Origin: a virus
Virus record (IMG/VR): IMGVR_UViG_3300021963_000480
Coordinates: 1-29,602 of that record
Reading direction: 5' to 3' (one strand)
DNA: 29,602 nucleotides
The notes beneath the pieces are model-generated. The model ran no database searches. It was not told where the DNA came from and worked only from the letters and a program-made list of their open reading frames with translations. A program made the translations under genes and the position numbers. Below, in pieces: positions 14,261 to 21,882 of the stretch (the first letter of the stretch is position 1; each line of letters begins with the position of its first letter).

Positions 14261-15300
14261 CATATGCTCCTTACTATTATATTATTGACATTTTTACCGA
14301 TATCAGTCGGCATCGTTAAATCTATATTAAATCTCATGGCTTCATTTTCATAAACTATGATAGCTGGTTGATCAAAGGTTCGTGTTACGCCCCATATAGA
14401 TCTTTTTTGTTCTCCAGCTTGAACCCATTCATACATAATATTGTTTTGTACATCAACACTAGTTTTATATATTTGTTTTCCATTTAGGTCGTAAGCTGCT
14501 ACTTCGACTTTCATTTGATTATAAGGCATATTATTAAAACCACCTGCGATATTATAACATGTTACATCACTACTAGTCCTACGATCAGATAAACATATCA
14601 TGGGGTCTTGAGACCTTTGATGATTTTCTTGAGTACTCGTATATATTAAAGATCCCAGTATTCCTAAATACTGATTAGTAGTTATAGCCTTATTTAGTAA
14701 ACCCGCTGCCATCTTATCTCTAGTGTCAGTATGAGTATTACCTTTATCATCTATTAAACTATGAAAAGATTTAATGTCTGATATCCATTTTGGTTGCCAC
14801 TGCACATGAGTATTGATCTTAAAAGATACATGAGACCCTTGAGGGATAGCTTGTACTTGTGTTGGCTTTACGTAAAAAGCTTTCTTAGGATCATCTAAGT
14901 ATTTTATTATGTTTAATTTACTATTAAAGTTATTAATATTGGCGTTAAGCTTAACTTGATCTATAGCAGACGAGTTATCTACAAATATCTTATTATTTTT
15001 GATAACATCGACGTCAGCTTCTATTGTGACTTGACCTTGTCTTTGATCAAGTACTTTGTAAGACTTAATGACTCCACCATTATACTGTTTAATCTGTTCA
15101 AATACTGATTCGTTAGATCTCCATACAGTATCCGATATAATAAAAGTACCTGCGACTTTTTCCAGTGCAGCTATCTTTGCATTCTTAAGTGCACCCTCAT
15201 AGCTATCACCATACCCAGTCACAGTAACGACTTCGGCATTGACTTGAAAAGCTATAGCTAATGCGACTAGAAGCGCTTTATTTTTTATCTTGAGACGCAT
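14260..15300 (-). CDS. Secreted FlgT/LPP20-like protein
   Basis: 346 aa with a signal peptide (MRLKIKNKALLVALAIAFQVNA, probable cleavage after NA). The mature N-terminus VTVTGYGDSYEGALKNAKIA, with AALEKVAGTFI after it and TIEADVDV some 60 residues later, has the repeated-Ala helix and strands of the FlgT N-terminal/LPP20-type fold. The rest, with two or three Cys around 230-250, is not recognised. It is predicted periplasmic. The start overlaps a 45-aa membrane protein, which overlaps an LPP20-like lipoprotein. In Vibrio, FlgT and the lipoprotein FlgP work in the flagellar outer-membrane ring; whether this pair relates to that is an inference. Confidence 0.6.
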   Translation of the reverse strand: MRLKIKNKALLVALAIAFQVNAEVVTVTGYGDSYEGALKNAKIAALEKVAGTFIISDTVWRSNESVFEQIKQYNGGVIKSYKVLDQRQGQVTIEADVDVIKNNKIFVDNSSAIDQVKLNANINNFNSKLNIIKYLDDPKKAFYVKPTQVQAIPQGSHVSFKINTHVQWQPKWISDIKSFHSLIDDKGNTHTDTRDKMAAGLLNKAITTNQYLGILGSLIYTSTQENHQRSQDPMICLSDRRTSSDVTCYNIAGGFNNMPYNQMKVEVAAYDLNGKQIYKTSVDVQNNIMYEWVQAGEQKRSIWGVTRTFDQPAIIVYENEAMRFNIDLTMPTDIGKNVNNIIVRSI

Positions 15301-15415
15301 TGGCAGCAGCCTCTTGTACGTAATCTACACCAGCATTAACTTTTGTTACTGCTCCGCTAATGCCTATGGTGGCAACGTACCAACCTAATACAATACCTGC
15401 TATAAATTGAATCAT
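15278..15415 (-). CDS. 45-aa membrane protein
   Basis: ATG 15415 shares its A with the TAA of the preceding lipoprotein gene (TAATG), and the frame ends at TAA 15278 inside the next gene. The sequence starts MIQFIAGIVLGWYVATIGIS, one transmembrane helix, followed by a polar AGVDYVQEAAANASQDKK tail. The coupling on both sides and the sensible hydrophobic pattern support a real gene. It fills the 114-base gap between two envelope proteins and is probably part of the same complex. Confidence 0.75.
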   Translation of the reverse strand: MIQFIAGIVLGWYVATIGISGAVTKVNAGVDYVQEAAANASQDKK

Positions 15416-16083
15416 TATACACCGTCCATTTGGTTTCTGATCTTACGTGAAGCATTGATAGACTTTTTAGAAACCCTAATCGTTACAGCAACCATGTTTA
15501 CATCTGAGTCTATTTTACGATCAACTATCATAGTACCTTTTAAGATACCACTAGCAGATTGGCTAATAGTCTCTTTAACTGTTTGTGCTACTTTATTTGC
15601 ACGATTACGTTTTTCTAAGTTTTCAGAAGCAGTTTCAGTCTTATCTATACCTACCATTTCACCTAATGCATCTAAACTCTGTGTAGGTTTTTTAACATCG
15701 CTAGTATTACCGCTGATAGTATCATCTAACACAACTTTAGATATTGAGTCAGTAAACTTGTCAGACTTAACTGATGAGCTTAAGAACTCTGTAAGGTTTC
15801 GTTGTGCTCTCATGTTTGCAACCATGAATGCCTCTTCACGAGAATTTGCATGATTGAAATTTAATGGAGCAGTACCTGTAGATTCAAGTGTTAACCATTC
15901 TTCGCCGTTTTCGTCGAATTCAAGTTTCACATGACCGTACATCTCCAAGAATTTAACTTCTTGTTTTTTAATGTCAGGTTTAGCTTCTAACGGATTAGTA
16001 ATAGTTGCAATTTTAGGATTAGAACTACATCCCACAACTAATAATAATGACGCTAAAATAACTGATATTTTTTTAGCTTTCAT
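15415..16083 (-). CDS. LPP20-like outer-membrane lipoprotein
   Basis: 222 aa. MKAKKISVILASLLLVVGCSS has a clear lipobox (LVVG-C19). The mature part has EEAFMVANMRAQRNLTEFL and later SQSASGILKGTMIVDRKI with VAVTIRVSKKS, the helix-strand pattern of LPP20/FlgP-type lipoproteins. No Asp follows Cys at +2, so outer-membrane sorting is likely. It is encoded directly before a 45-aa membrane protein and a FlgT/LPP20-like secreted protein. Confidence 0.7.
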   Translation of the reverse strand: MKAKKISVILASLLLVVGCSSNPKIATITNPLEAKPDIKKQEVKFLEMYGHVKLEFDENGEEWLTLESTGTAPLNFNHANSREEAFMVANMRAQRNLTEFLSSSVKSDKFTDSISKVVLDDTISGNTSDVKKPTQSLDALGEMVGIDKTETASENLEKRNRANKVAQTVKETISQSASGILKGTMIVDRKIDSDVNMVAVTIRVSKKSINASRKIRNQMDGV

Positions 16084-16443
16084 TTAGTTTCTCCTCATTT
16101 TTGAAATGTTTATTGCATCTTCTGCCGAAAAAATAGGTACGGCGTTAGATTTGTGTAACTGACCGATGCCGATCATGGCATCGCCAGTGTATTGTTGAAC
16201 TGGTTTTTTAGCAGCTATGCCTTGCCCAGCATCCACGCTAGGAATATGGTCGGTGCGGCGGCTAGGATCAACCACAGTACGTGGATGATCAGTTGGGCCC
16301 ACCCAGGAAGATTTTTGTACAACTTTTCTAGTTGGTTTAATATCATATTTTTTCAATAAAGCTTGCCATGAAGCTTTTTGTGCCCGTTGCTTGGCGTTTG
16401 GCTTTTTAGGCTTGCGCTTAGGTATATAAGGATGAATTATCAT
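16084..16443 (-). CDS. Conserved phage protein, 119 aa
   Basis: A basic N-terminus (PKRKPKKPNAKQRAQKASW) precedes a C-terminal block QQYTGDAMIGIGQLHKSNAV, then AEDAINISKMRR. I recall this block from many tailed phages, always without known function. First gene of the P4 unit. The ATG lies nine bases from the P4 -10, so there is essentially no leader and no Shine-Dalgarno sequence. Confidence 0.82.
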   Translation of the reverse strand: MIIHPYIPKRKPKKPNAKQRAQKASWQALLKKYDIKPTRKVVQKSSWVGPTDHPRTVVDPSRRTDHIPSVDAGQGIAAKKPVQQYTGDAMIGIGQLHKSNAVPIFSAEDAINISKMRRN

Positions 16444-16451
16444 ATACGCCC

Positions 16452-16480
16452 ATTATATCAAATAAATTAATTAAAGTACA
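16452..16480 (-). promoter_or_regulatory. Phage promoter P4
   Basis: TGTACT at 16480-16475, a 17-bp spacer, TGA, TATAAT at 16457-16452. The start codon at 16443 is nine bases from the -10, so the RNA would be leaderless or have a two-base leader. Confidence 0.87.
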
Positions 16481-16484
16481 CCGG

Positions 16485-16793
16485 TTATGCTAACTCGTTT
16501 TGAGTCTCGCGAAATGTTTCAAGAGCATCAAATACTCGAGTTGACTCACTTGAGTAGATGATCCAGTTACCATACTCTTGACGAGCGAAGTCATTGACGT
16601 ATTCAAATCCACCATAATATTTAGAACTACGATCGTCAACTTTATTGATGATGATATAATCAAAGCCATCTGTGTAAGCATAGCCAAAAGATCTGCGATC
16701 TAAACCAAAAGCTTCTGGTTCAGCTTTAGTATAATCAGAACCATTGAGCATAATCTCAAAGTCACGATCAAATTTATTTAATAAGTTATACAT
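16485..16793 (-). CDS. Unknown 102-aa protein
   Basis: ATG 16793 was chosen over an upstream in-frame TTG (16814) because GGAGAG lies seven bases before it. Acidic, aromatic-rich (FGYAYTDGFDYIIINKVDD near the middle), probably an alpha/beta single domain. No family recognised. It is the only gene between promoters P5 and P4, so it has its own short unit. Confidence 0.75.
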   Translation of the reverse strand: MYNLLNKFDRDFEIMLNGSDYTKAEPEAFGLDRRSFGYAYTDGFDYIIINKVDDRSSKYYGGFEYVNDFARQEYGNWIIYSSESTRVFDALETFRETQNELA

Positions 16794-16825
16794 AATTAAT
16801 CTCTCCGTTATCAATTTATATAACC

Positions 16826-16854
16826 ATTATACCAAATAAGCTATTTAATGTACA
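16826..16854 (-). promoter_or_regulatory. Phage promoter P5
   Basis: TGTACA at 16854-16849, a 17-bp spacer, TGG, TATAAT at 16831-16826. Predicted start near 16819, with a leader of about 26 bases carrying GGAGAG before ATG 16793. Confidence 0.88.
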
Positions 16855-16858
16855 TAGT

Positions 16859-16884
16859 TAAATAGCTATATAAATCAATAACTT
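16859..16884 (-). repeat. Upstream element copy B (shared with 11544-11569)
   Basis: 26 bp, 23 identical to 11544-11569, beginning five bases upstream of the P5 -35. It touches the stop codon of the SGNH-like gene. Confidence 0.6.
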
Positions 16885-17926
16885 ATGAAAAGAATGATTC
16901 TAGTCCGCCGGGGATTGGCTTGGGAGCATTCCAATCAGCTCCAGTCCAATAGGGGTATGACGCCCGGGACAAGTGGACAGACTTTGGCTTCTCCATCTTC
17001 TCAAAGTCTAGTTCGCCCTTAGAGTTCAATAGACCTGAGGTCCATTCATATACCTCATGATGGTCTTTGATGTATTGGTTGAATAGTTTACGACGACCTT
17101 CACGTTCATCCCATGTACCATAGAACGGTGTACCTTTATAATAGCCAGTCTTTGGTAATACACGTGATTCATTCTCAATAGGTAATAGTTCCCATATCGT
17201 AACGTGTGCTCCATATACCGTGCTAATCCTTACACATTCTTCTACATACCTCTTAGCGAGGTCTAGTGTATGTTCTTCAGGAAATCTCATGAGATGATGA
17301 CGTACATCGATGTTACCAAAGTATGTCTCGATCGCAGTGTATTCTCCGACTGGTATGAATGACTCGAACCCCATCTTTAATGCGCCATGTAATGTCTTAA
17401 ATGGTGTAGACACATTCATCCACCCTGGACGATACATACATATTGCGTGTGAATCTCCTATAGCAATCTTAGGATACTTCTTAGCGAGATTAGGATCAAG
17501 CGTCTTAGCTTGCTTTTGTATTAGTTCAAGGTTACCCCAATTGATTTGTAACCAATCTTTGTTTAGCTTCTTGCCTTCCTTACGTGCTTTATCTACACGT
17601 GGATATAACATACTATGATAATCAGGCATGTCGATAGCAAGTGACCATACTTCACCGTTGAAGTTAGATAGTGCTATGATGTACTCGATGTTTGCATAGT
17701 TCTCTAACCCACCGAATAGGTTGAGTGATCCACCCCAGTCGTTACCATGATAGAGAGCAACTATATCATATTCATTATAGTCGTATAGTTGTTTACCAGT
17801 CATGTGTACAGTCACATCGTGTCCTGCATTCCTTAATTGGTCTGCATAGATTATGCCTTGTGCGGCTTTATGCGAGTGTATCTTATTGGAAACTGGCGAG
17901 AGTGGCTGTGTTAGTAATACTTTCAT
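16883..17926 (-). CDS. SGNH-hydrolase-like protein of the putative hypermodification operon
   Basis: 347 aa. The N-terminal 110 residues begin MKVLLTQPLSPVSNKIHSHK and look like a Rossmann-type half, as in GT-B glycosyltransferases (RNAGHDVTVHMTG, then ALYHGND). The rest has SGNH-like blocks: IAIGDSHA at 155-162 (GDS-type nucleophile), FGNIDVRHH at 203-211 (Gly/Asn block) and PKSVHLS at 314-320 (His block). SGNH enzymes are esterases or acyltransferases. If the N-terminal half is a transferase domain, this would be a two-domain modifying enzyme. Last gene of the P6 operon; it overlaps the PLP enzyme by 44 bases. Substrate unknown. Confidence 0.5.
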   Translation of the reverse strand: MKVLLTQPLSPVSNKIHSHKAAQGIIYADQLRNAGHDVTVHMTGKQLYDYNEYDIVALYHGNDWGGSLNLFGGLENYANIEYIIALSNFNGEVWSLAIDMPDYHSMLYPRVDKARKEGKKLNKDWLQINWGNLELIQKQAKTLDPNLAKKYPKIAIGDSHAICMYRPGWMNVSTPFKTLHGALKMGFESFIPVGEYTAIETYFGNIDVRHHLMRFPEEHTLDLAKRYVEECVRISTVYGAHVTIWELLPIENESRVLPKTGYYKGTPFYGTWDEREGRRKLFNQYIKDHHEVYEWTSGLLNSKGELDFEKMEKPKSVHLSRASYPYWTGADWNAPKPIPGGLESFFS

Positions 17927-18785
17927 CTTTTTTCCATTTTCTATATGAGTCTGTCTTATCTATGATACTATAATCGTTTAATACTGGATCTGTGCCTACG
18001 TTCCACATGAGGATGTTTCGTCCAGTGTTTTTAGGTATGTACTTCCAAACCTTAGCATCGTATGTTCGCACTGTTGGGAATGGTGGTAAGTTCTCTAGTT
18101 TTTCTGGTGTTGCAAATTCTAATGGCTCTGATATAAACTCTGCACGGCCTAACTCTCCAGCTTGTAAGTTACGGGCTACTGCGACTGAATGAAACTTAGC
18201 ATTTGGCCATGCTATCTGTAATGCTCGTGATAGTACACCAGTACTTATAGCTACATACACTTCATCTGGTTCAGGGATGCGTGATGCAGCATACACGATA
18301 CCTGCAGTTGCTAGTTCATGCTTCAAACCAAGTGGGATGAACGCATAACCATTTTCCTCAGCGTATTTTTTAGCAGCGAGGTTTAGGTTAGGCATCGCTG
18401 CTATCCGTTCAAAGTGTACCTCTGCTCCACGTTCAATACAACATGCTTGATGTTGTGATATCTGTTTGGATGATGGCATAAACAACACGATCTTTTTACC
18501 ATGTATCTTTGCTACATCACATAGAGATACGCCAGCAAGTCCGACTCTTGGTTGCACATAAACTAATGTATCGTTTGGGATCTTGGCTGCAAGCAGATCA
18601 CCAGCTCTTGTCTTTGTACCTACAATCAAGTCATCTCTAACGACTCGTACACCTTCGTGTTCGATGACAACCGGATCCGGATTGTATGGTGTCCATCCTT
18701 CAGTTAAAGATAAGTAGTATGCTTTGGCCTCGGGCCATGTCATCATGCCTACTTCTTTGTTTACACCTTCAACGAACGTTCTCAT
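17883..18785 (-). CDS. PLP-dependent enzyme, fold type II (ACC deaminase/D-cysteine desulfhydrase-like)
   Basis: 300 aa. RVVRDDLIVGTKTRAGDLLAA aligns with the RDDL...GGNKxRK signature of the ACC deaminase/D-cysteine desulfhydrase group, with Lys58 as the likely Schiff-base lysine. YVQPRVGLAGVSLCDVAKI and KKIVLFMPSS continue the cofactor fold, and a later AISTGVLSRALQIAWP matches the phosphate-binding Gly segment. Such enzymes act on small amino-acid-like substrates. In thymidine-hypermodifying phages, PLP enzymes tailor an amino acid already attached to the base, and a similar role on cytosine is proposed here. It overlaps both neighbours, so it is tightly coupled. Confidence 0.6.
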   Translation of the reverse strand: MRTFVEGVNKEVGMMTWPEAKAYYLSLTEGWTPYNPDPVVIEHEGVRVVRDDLIVGTKTRAGDLLAAKIPNDTLVYVQPRVGLAGVSLCDVAKIHGKKIVLFMPSSKQISQHQACCIERGAEVHFERIAAMPNLNLAAKKYAEENGYAFIPLGLKHELATAGIVYAASRIPEPDEVYVAISTGVLSRALQIAWPNAKFHSVAVARNLQAGELGRAEFISEPLEFATPEKLENLPPFPTVRTYDAKVWKYIPKNTGRNILMWNVGTDPVLNDYSIIDKTDSYRKWKKDESITNTATLASFQ

Positions 18786-19771
18786 TCTTTTCTCAAGCTA
18801 AAGGTTTCAGGGAATATCCAATTATATGGTATACGTTTTGTAGGTGATTTAACACCGTGAGATATAGCGATATGTTTATAGAAGAAACAAGTCTTATCTT
18901 CTATGTTTAACATCTTCTGTTCTCTCATTGGATTACGTGGATCATCTCTTAACTGATGCATCTGTGCTAACCATAACTCTGCGTTCTTGTTCTTAGGTAT
19001 GAACTGACCATCTGCATCGATCTCATATGATACTTTACCATTTAGGTTAACACCAAATAGCTGTGCCATCCCATCAAAGTGTCCTGTTCCACCGAACAAT
19101 ACTGACTCAGGATCTACGATGTCTGGATATGCCATAGCCATGTATCGTGCAGTGTTCTTGCATGGATACAGTGGACTTCTAAAATTTTGTTCTGTCTTAA
19201 AGTATGACTCTAATAGTTTAGCATACTCCATCATGGTGAATGGTCGACCAAGCATGTGTCTACGTTTTTCTAATACTTCCCACATTGCCTCAGCTGCTTT
19301 TTTAGGACCATCGATCAACCAATCTTTAACTAATGTGTTCTTAGGATAGTAGATTTGGAATAGATCGTTACGTGCATGTCTGTTCTCTTTAAAATGTTCT
19401 CTTAGATTCTCTGGACCCTGATACATCAACCGAGTTAGTGTACCCCAGTGTTCGTTACTAAATGAGAACGTAAGTGTATACCATAATCTTAATTTAGGAT
19501 CTGTGACCTTCTTCATGATATCACAGAATGGATGTTCATGCCAATGGAGTCTATGTGAGAAGATCTGATAGTCTTCAGCTAACAATTGGTCTCTACGCAG
19601 ATCAAACTCTTGACAAAACTCGAAGAACTTATCTAATCTTTTTTCGAGTGGCCAATCCTTCATCCAAGATTCTGTAGGCTTACCATCTTTTAATACTACA
19701 AGACTTGTACCTTTATAGGTAATGTTTCTGTATTCTACATTTTCAATGAATCGAGCTAGAGTATTTTGCAT
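18782..19771 (-). CDS. Putative DNA-hypermodification protein (amino acid:DNA transferase/aGPT-PPlase-like), 329 aa
   Basis: Mostly helical. Blocks of note: LWYTLTFSFSNEHWGTLTRL near residues 92-111, SPLYPCKNTARYMAMAYPDI, then VLFGGTGHFDGMAQLF, and LNIEDKTCFFYKHIAIS near 294-310. The Gly-rich GGTGHFDGM segment and the late IEDKTCFF resemble what I remember of helical enzymes predicted in phage base hypermodification, such as amino acid:DNA transferases and alpha-glutamyl/putrescinyl-thymine pyrophosphorylases. This is weak, motif-level evidence. AAGGAATT precedes the ATG. It is flanked by a similar-looking 388-aa protein (16-base overlap) and the PLP enzyme (ATGA). Confidence 0.42.
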   Translation of the reverse strand: MQNTLARFIENVEYRNITYKGTSLVVLKDGKPTESWMKDWPLEKRLDKFFEFCQEFDLRRDQLLAEDYQIFSHRLHWHEHPFCDIMKKVTDPKLRLWYTLTFSFSNEHWGTLTRLMYQGPENLREHFKENRHARNDLFQIYYPKNTLVKDWLIDGPKKAAEAMWEVLEKRRHMLGRPFTMMEYAKLLESYFKTEQNFRSPLYPCKNTARYMAMAYPDIVDPESVLFGGTGHFDGMAQLFGVNLNGKVSYEIDADGQFIPKNKNAELWLAQMHQLRDDPRNPMREQKMLNIEDKTCFFYKHIAISHGVKSPTKRIPYNWIFPETFSLRKE

Positions 19772-20922
19772 AATTCCTTATACTGTTCTACTGTCATGTT
19801 GTTTGCTTTAATGATAGTGTCATCTGATGGATGAGCCGTCATGTTATTAAATGTATCTATGAGACCAAGCTTGAGCATAGCTTCTTGTCTACCAAACGGG
19901 TGATCTTTAATACGACATGATGACCATACACTATCAAAGTCAAGATGATCGTAGTCGCATCCAGGTCTAACATAGTTTTCTACCCAACGGATGAAGTCGC
20001 AGCACACGTCTTCTGCATTGTAAGGATATGCACCAGTATCTCTATAGATCCGTTCCATAACTAGATCTAAGAATTGTTCTTGCTTCATCTTAGTTGATGG
20101 TTTAGCAAGATAAGAGATACACTCTACTGCATTTGTACCGTAGTAGAACGGTGAAGTCTTATCTACATACGTTGGATACCAATCTGCAATATCTGCAACT
20201 ACTGCTGCATATTGGAAGTGGTACTGTCTTAGGTTATTCTTAACATTCCAATCTAACATGAATGAGCCGATCTCTCTTAATGATCGTTCACCACCAGATT
20301 CTAAATATTCTGCAAGTTCTCTTGCTAATCGTGGTGCATACTCTGATAGGTAATAATCTCCACCACGTTTATATCTTGAGCCAGCTGGTGGTTTTGGAAA
20401 AGCTGGGAACTGATATCCAACAGAAGTGTAGAAGGAGTATGGATAGTTGTTCACCATCTCGACCATGTCTTCAATAGTTTTACAGTTATGTAACGAGAAT
20501 AGTAAGGTATTATGGTACCCACTAGGTTTTGTAGAATAGTTGATCGCAGAACCACACACACGATGTAGGATGAAGATATACAGCCATTCGGGCAGTTTAA
20601 AGTCTGAATGCTTGCCTGTCCAGTTTTTAGCTACTGTATCACGTTGATGAGTGATCTTACCAGCTTCCATCTTTTTCCAATAAGGATGCTGTTCTGTCCA
20701 GCCATAAAAGCAATCATTAACTATCTGAGAGAATCCTGCATACTTGCGTTCAACCACATCGTATAGTTCTACATGATGTAGTAGATCATCATTCATGTCT
20801 GACTGTGCATGCGGTATCATGCCGTATGGTGGTGCAAGAGATACGTTACACTTTTCTTGCTGATCCTTTGCAAGGTTAAAGTATCGGATGTACTCATCAT
20901 AATATTTTGTTGTCTCAATCAT
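19756..20922 (-). CDS. Putative DNA-hypermodification protein, 388 aa
   Basis: Helical, aromatic-rich. Blocks: LPEWLYIFILHRVCGSAINY around residues 109-128, SGYHNTLLFSLHNC just after it, SPFYYGTNAVECISYLA near 256-272, and YPYNAEDVCCDFIRWVENYV near 297-316. The AEDVCCDFIRW block parallels IEDKTCFFYKH in the downstream protein, so the two may be distant paralogues. I associate the layout with phage amino acid:DNA transferase-type enzymes but cannot prove it. It overlaps the UDG-like gene by eight bases. No kinase for activating hydroxymethyl groups is visible beside it. Confidence 0.42.
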   Translation of the reverse strand: MIETTKYYDEYIRYFNLAKDQQEKCNVSLAPPYGMIPHAQSDMNDDLLHHVELYDVVERKYAGFSQIVNDCFYGWTEQHPYWKKMEAGKITHQRDTVAKNWTGKHSDFKLPEWLYIFILHRVCGSAINYSTKPSGYHNTLLFSLHNCKTIEDMVEMVNNYPYSFYTSVGYQFPAFPKPPAGSRYKRGGDYYLSEYAPRLARELAEYLESGGERSLREIGSFMLDWNVKNNLRQYHFQYAAVVADIADWYPTYVDKTSPFYYGTNAVECISYLAKPSTKMKQEQFLDLVMERIYRDTGAYPYNAEDVCCDFIRWVENYVRPGCDYDHLDFDSVWSSCRIKDHPFGRQEAMLKLGLIDTFNNMTAHPSDDTIIKANNMTVEQYKELCKIL

Positions 20923-21319
20923 TCAAGTAGTCTCTTAATCTCTTTAACATCTGCTCTTCATATTTAGGGTCATTTAAGTTTCTATTGCGTGGAGACGGAT
21001 GATCTATCTTATAGTGCGGTATGTTATACTTCTTACATACACGCTCTACAAATCCACCTAATGCTATGATCTTTTTTCTACCATGTGTTACAGTATATAG
21101 CTTTTTATATTGTACATCTTTTATATCATAACTGTTGATCTTATCTGATATCACGTTATGAAATGCAAATGCATGTACGTCTACAACTTCTAACCATTTA
21201 CTCAGACGTGCAAACGTCCCATTCTTAAACGGTTTAGTTTTAGAGGAGGGACATTGGCCTAAGATCAATATATCATTAGAGGTCTTGTGACCTTCAATGA
21301 AGTCTGGAACTGATTTCAT
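20915..21319 (-). CDS. Uracil-DNA glycosylase-superfamily-like protein
   Basis: 134 aa, shorter than typical enzymes. ILILGQCPSSKTKPF (GQxPS, residues 18-32) corresponds to motif A, KKIIALGGFVERV to the central strand, and DHPSPRNRNLND (residues 106-117) to the HPSP motif B that inserts into DNA. It could recognise a modified base, or remove uracil or another base. It is the first gene of the P6 operon, and the ATG lies seven bases from the P6 -10, so translation would start from a leaderless mRNA. The link with the downstream modification-like genes is by operon only. Confidence 0.65.
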   Translation of the reverse strand: MKSVPDFIEGHKTSNDILILGQCPSSKTKPFKNGTFARLSKWLEVVDVHAFAFHNVISDKINSYDIKDVQYKKLYTVTHGRKKIIALGGFVERVCKKYNIPHYKIDHPSPRNRNLNDPKYEEQMLKRLRDYLND

Positions 21320-21325
21320 AATATA

Positions 21326-21354
21326 ATTATATCCCGTATGGGATTAAAAGTACA
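21326..21354 (-). promoter_or_regulatory. Phage promoter P6 (hypermodification operon)
   Basis: TGTACT at 21354-21349, a 17-bp spacer, TATAAT at 21331-21326. Seven bases from the ATG of the UDG-like gene. The spacer contains an ATCCC/GGGAT inverted repeat flanking CATAC, a possible operator. Confidence 0.87.
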
Positions 21355-21355
21355 A

Positions 21356-21670
21356 TTATTGCGCTTTAAATGCTGCGTCGTTTGCACCAGCAATAACGAT
21401 ACCAGAACCAAAGATTCTGTTATACTCGTCTGCTAAGTCTTGTTTTGGATAACTTGTGCTTGCGATCGCTGAGTGGTTTAATGAGATAGAACCATCAGCA
21501 TAAGGCATGAATGGCGCAAAGCCTACTGACATTGCTCCTTCTTTTGCTTGTCTATAAATCAATAAGACTGCGTCTTTAATGACCATAGCACCTTCACCAG
21601 ATGTGATCTGTGTACAAAGGATCTCTTCGCTGCTTGTTAATTTGATTAAAATAATTTTAGTGTCCGCCAT
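21356..21670 (-). CDS. LSm-like small protein
   Basis: 104 aa from ATG 21670, chosen because AAAGGATGAGTACG precedes it; the frame is open to 21679. KIILIKLTSSEEILCTQITSG, then MVIKDAVLLIY, and SVGFAPFMPYADGSISLNHSA resemble the strand order of Sm-like folds (a K-L-x-x-G/S-E-E-I/L start) that I recall from marine T4-like phages. RNA binding is possible but not shown. It overlaps the 74-aa gene. Confidence 0.55.
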   Translation of the reverse strand: MADTKIILIKLTSSEEILCTQITSGEGAMVIKDAVLLIYRQAKEGAMSVGFAPFMPYADGSISLNHSAIASTSYPKQDLADEYNRIFGSGIVIAGANDAAFKAQ

Positions 21671-21881
21671 CGTACTCATCCTTTAATAATGTAAATTCAA
21701 TAAAATCTGCTGCTTGCTCTAAATTACCAAAGTGTTTCACAAAAAATTTATCAATGTCCATAAGATGATTACCTACGACTACGACACTCATGTTTTTAAG
21801 TACTGAAACCTTCAGTTGATAGTTTCCTCTCCGCAAAAACGGATAAGAGACTAAATCTTTTGTCAATTCATTCTTCATCAT
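21657..21881 (-). CDS. Unknown 74-aa protein
   Basis: Starts MMKNELTKDLV; either of two adjacent ATGs (21881, 21878) could serve. The sequence alternates strands (YQLKVSVLKNMSVVVVGNH) and a C-terminal helix (NLEQAADFIEFTLLKDEY). No ribosome site is visible. A CATAAATA box ends one or four bases before the ATGs, which would again give a leaderless late transcript. Overlaps the LSm-like gene. Confidence 0.72.
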   Translation of the reverse strand: MMKNELTKDLVSYPFLRRGNYQLKVSVLKNMSVVVVGNHLMDIDKFFVKHFGNLEQAADFIEFTLLKDEYDGGH

Positions 21882-21882
21882 A

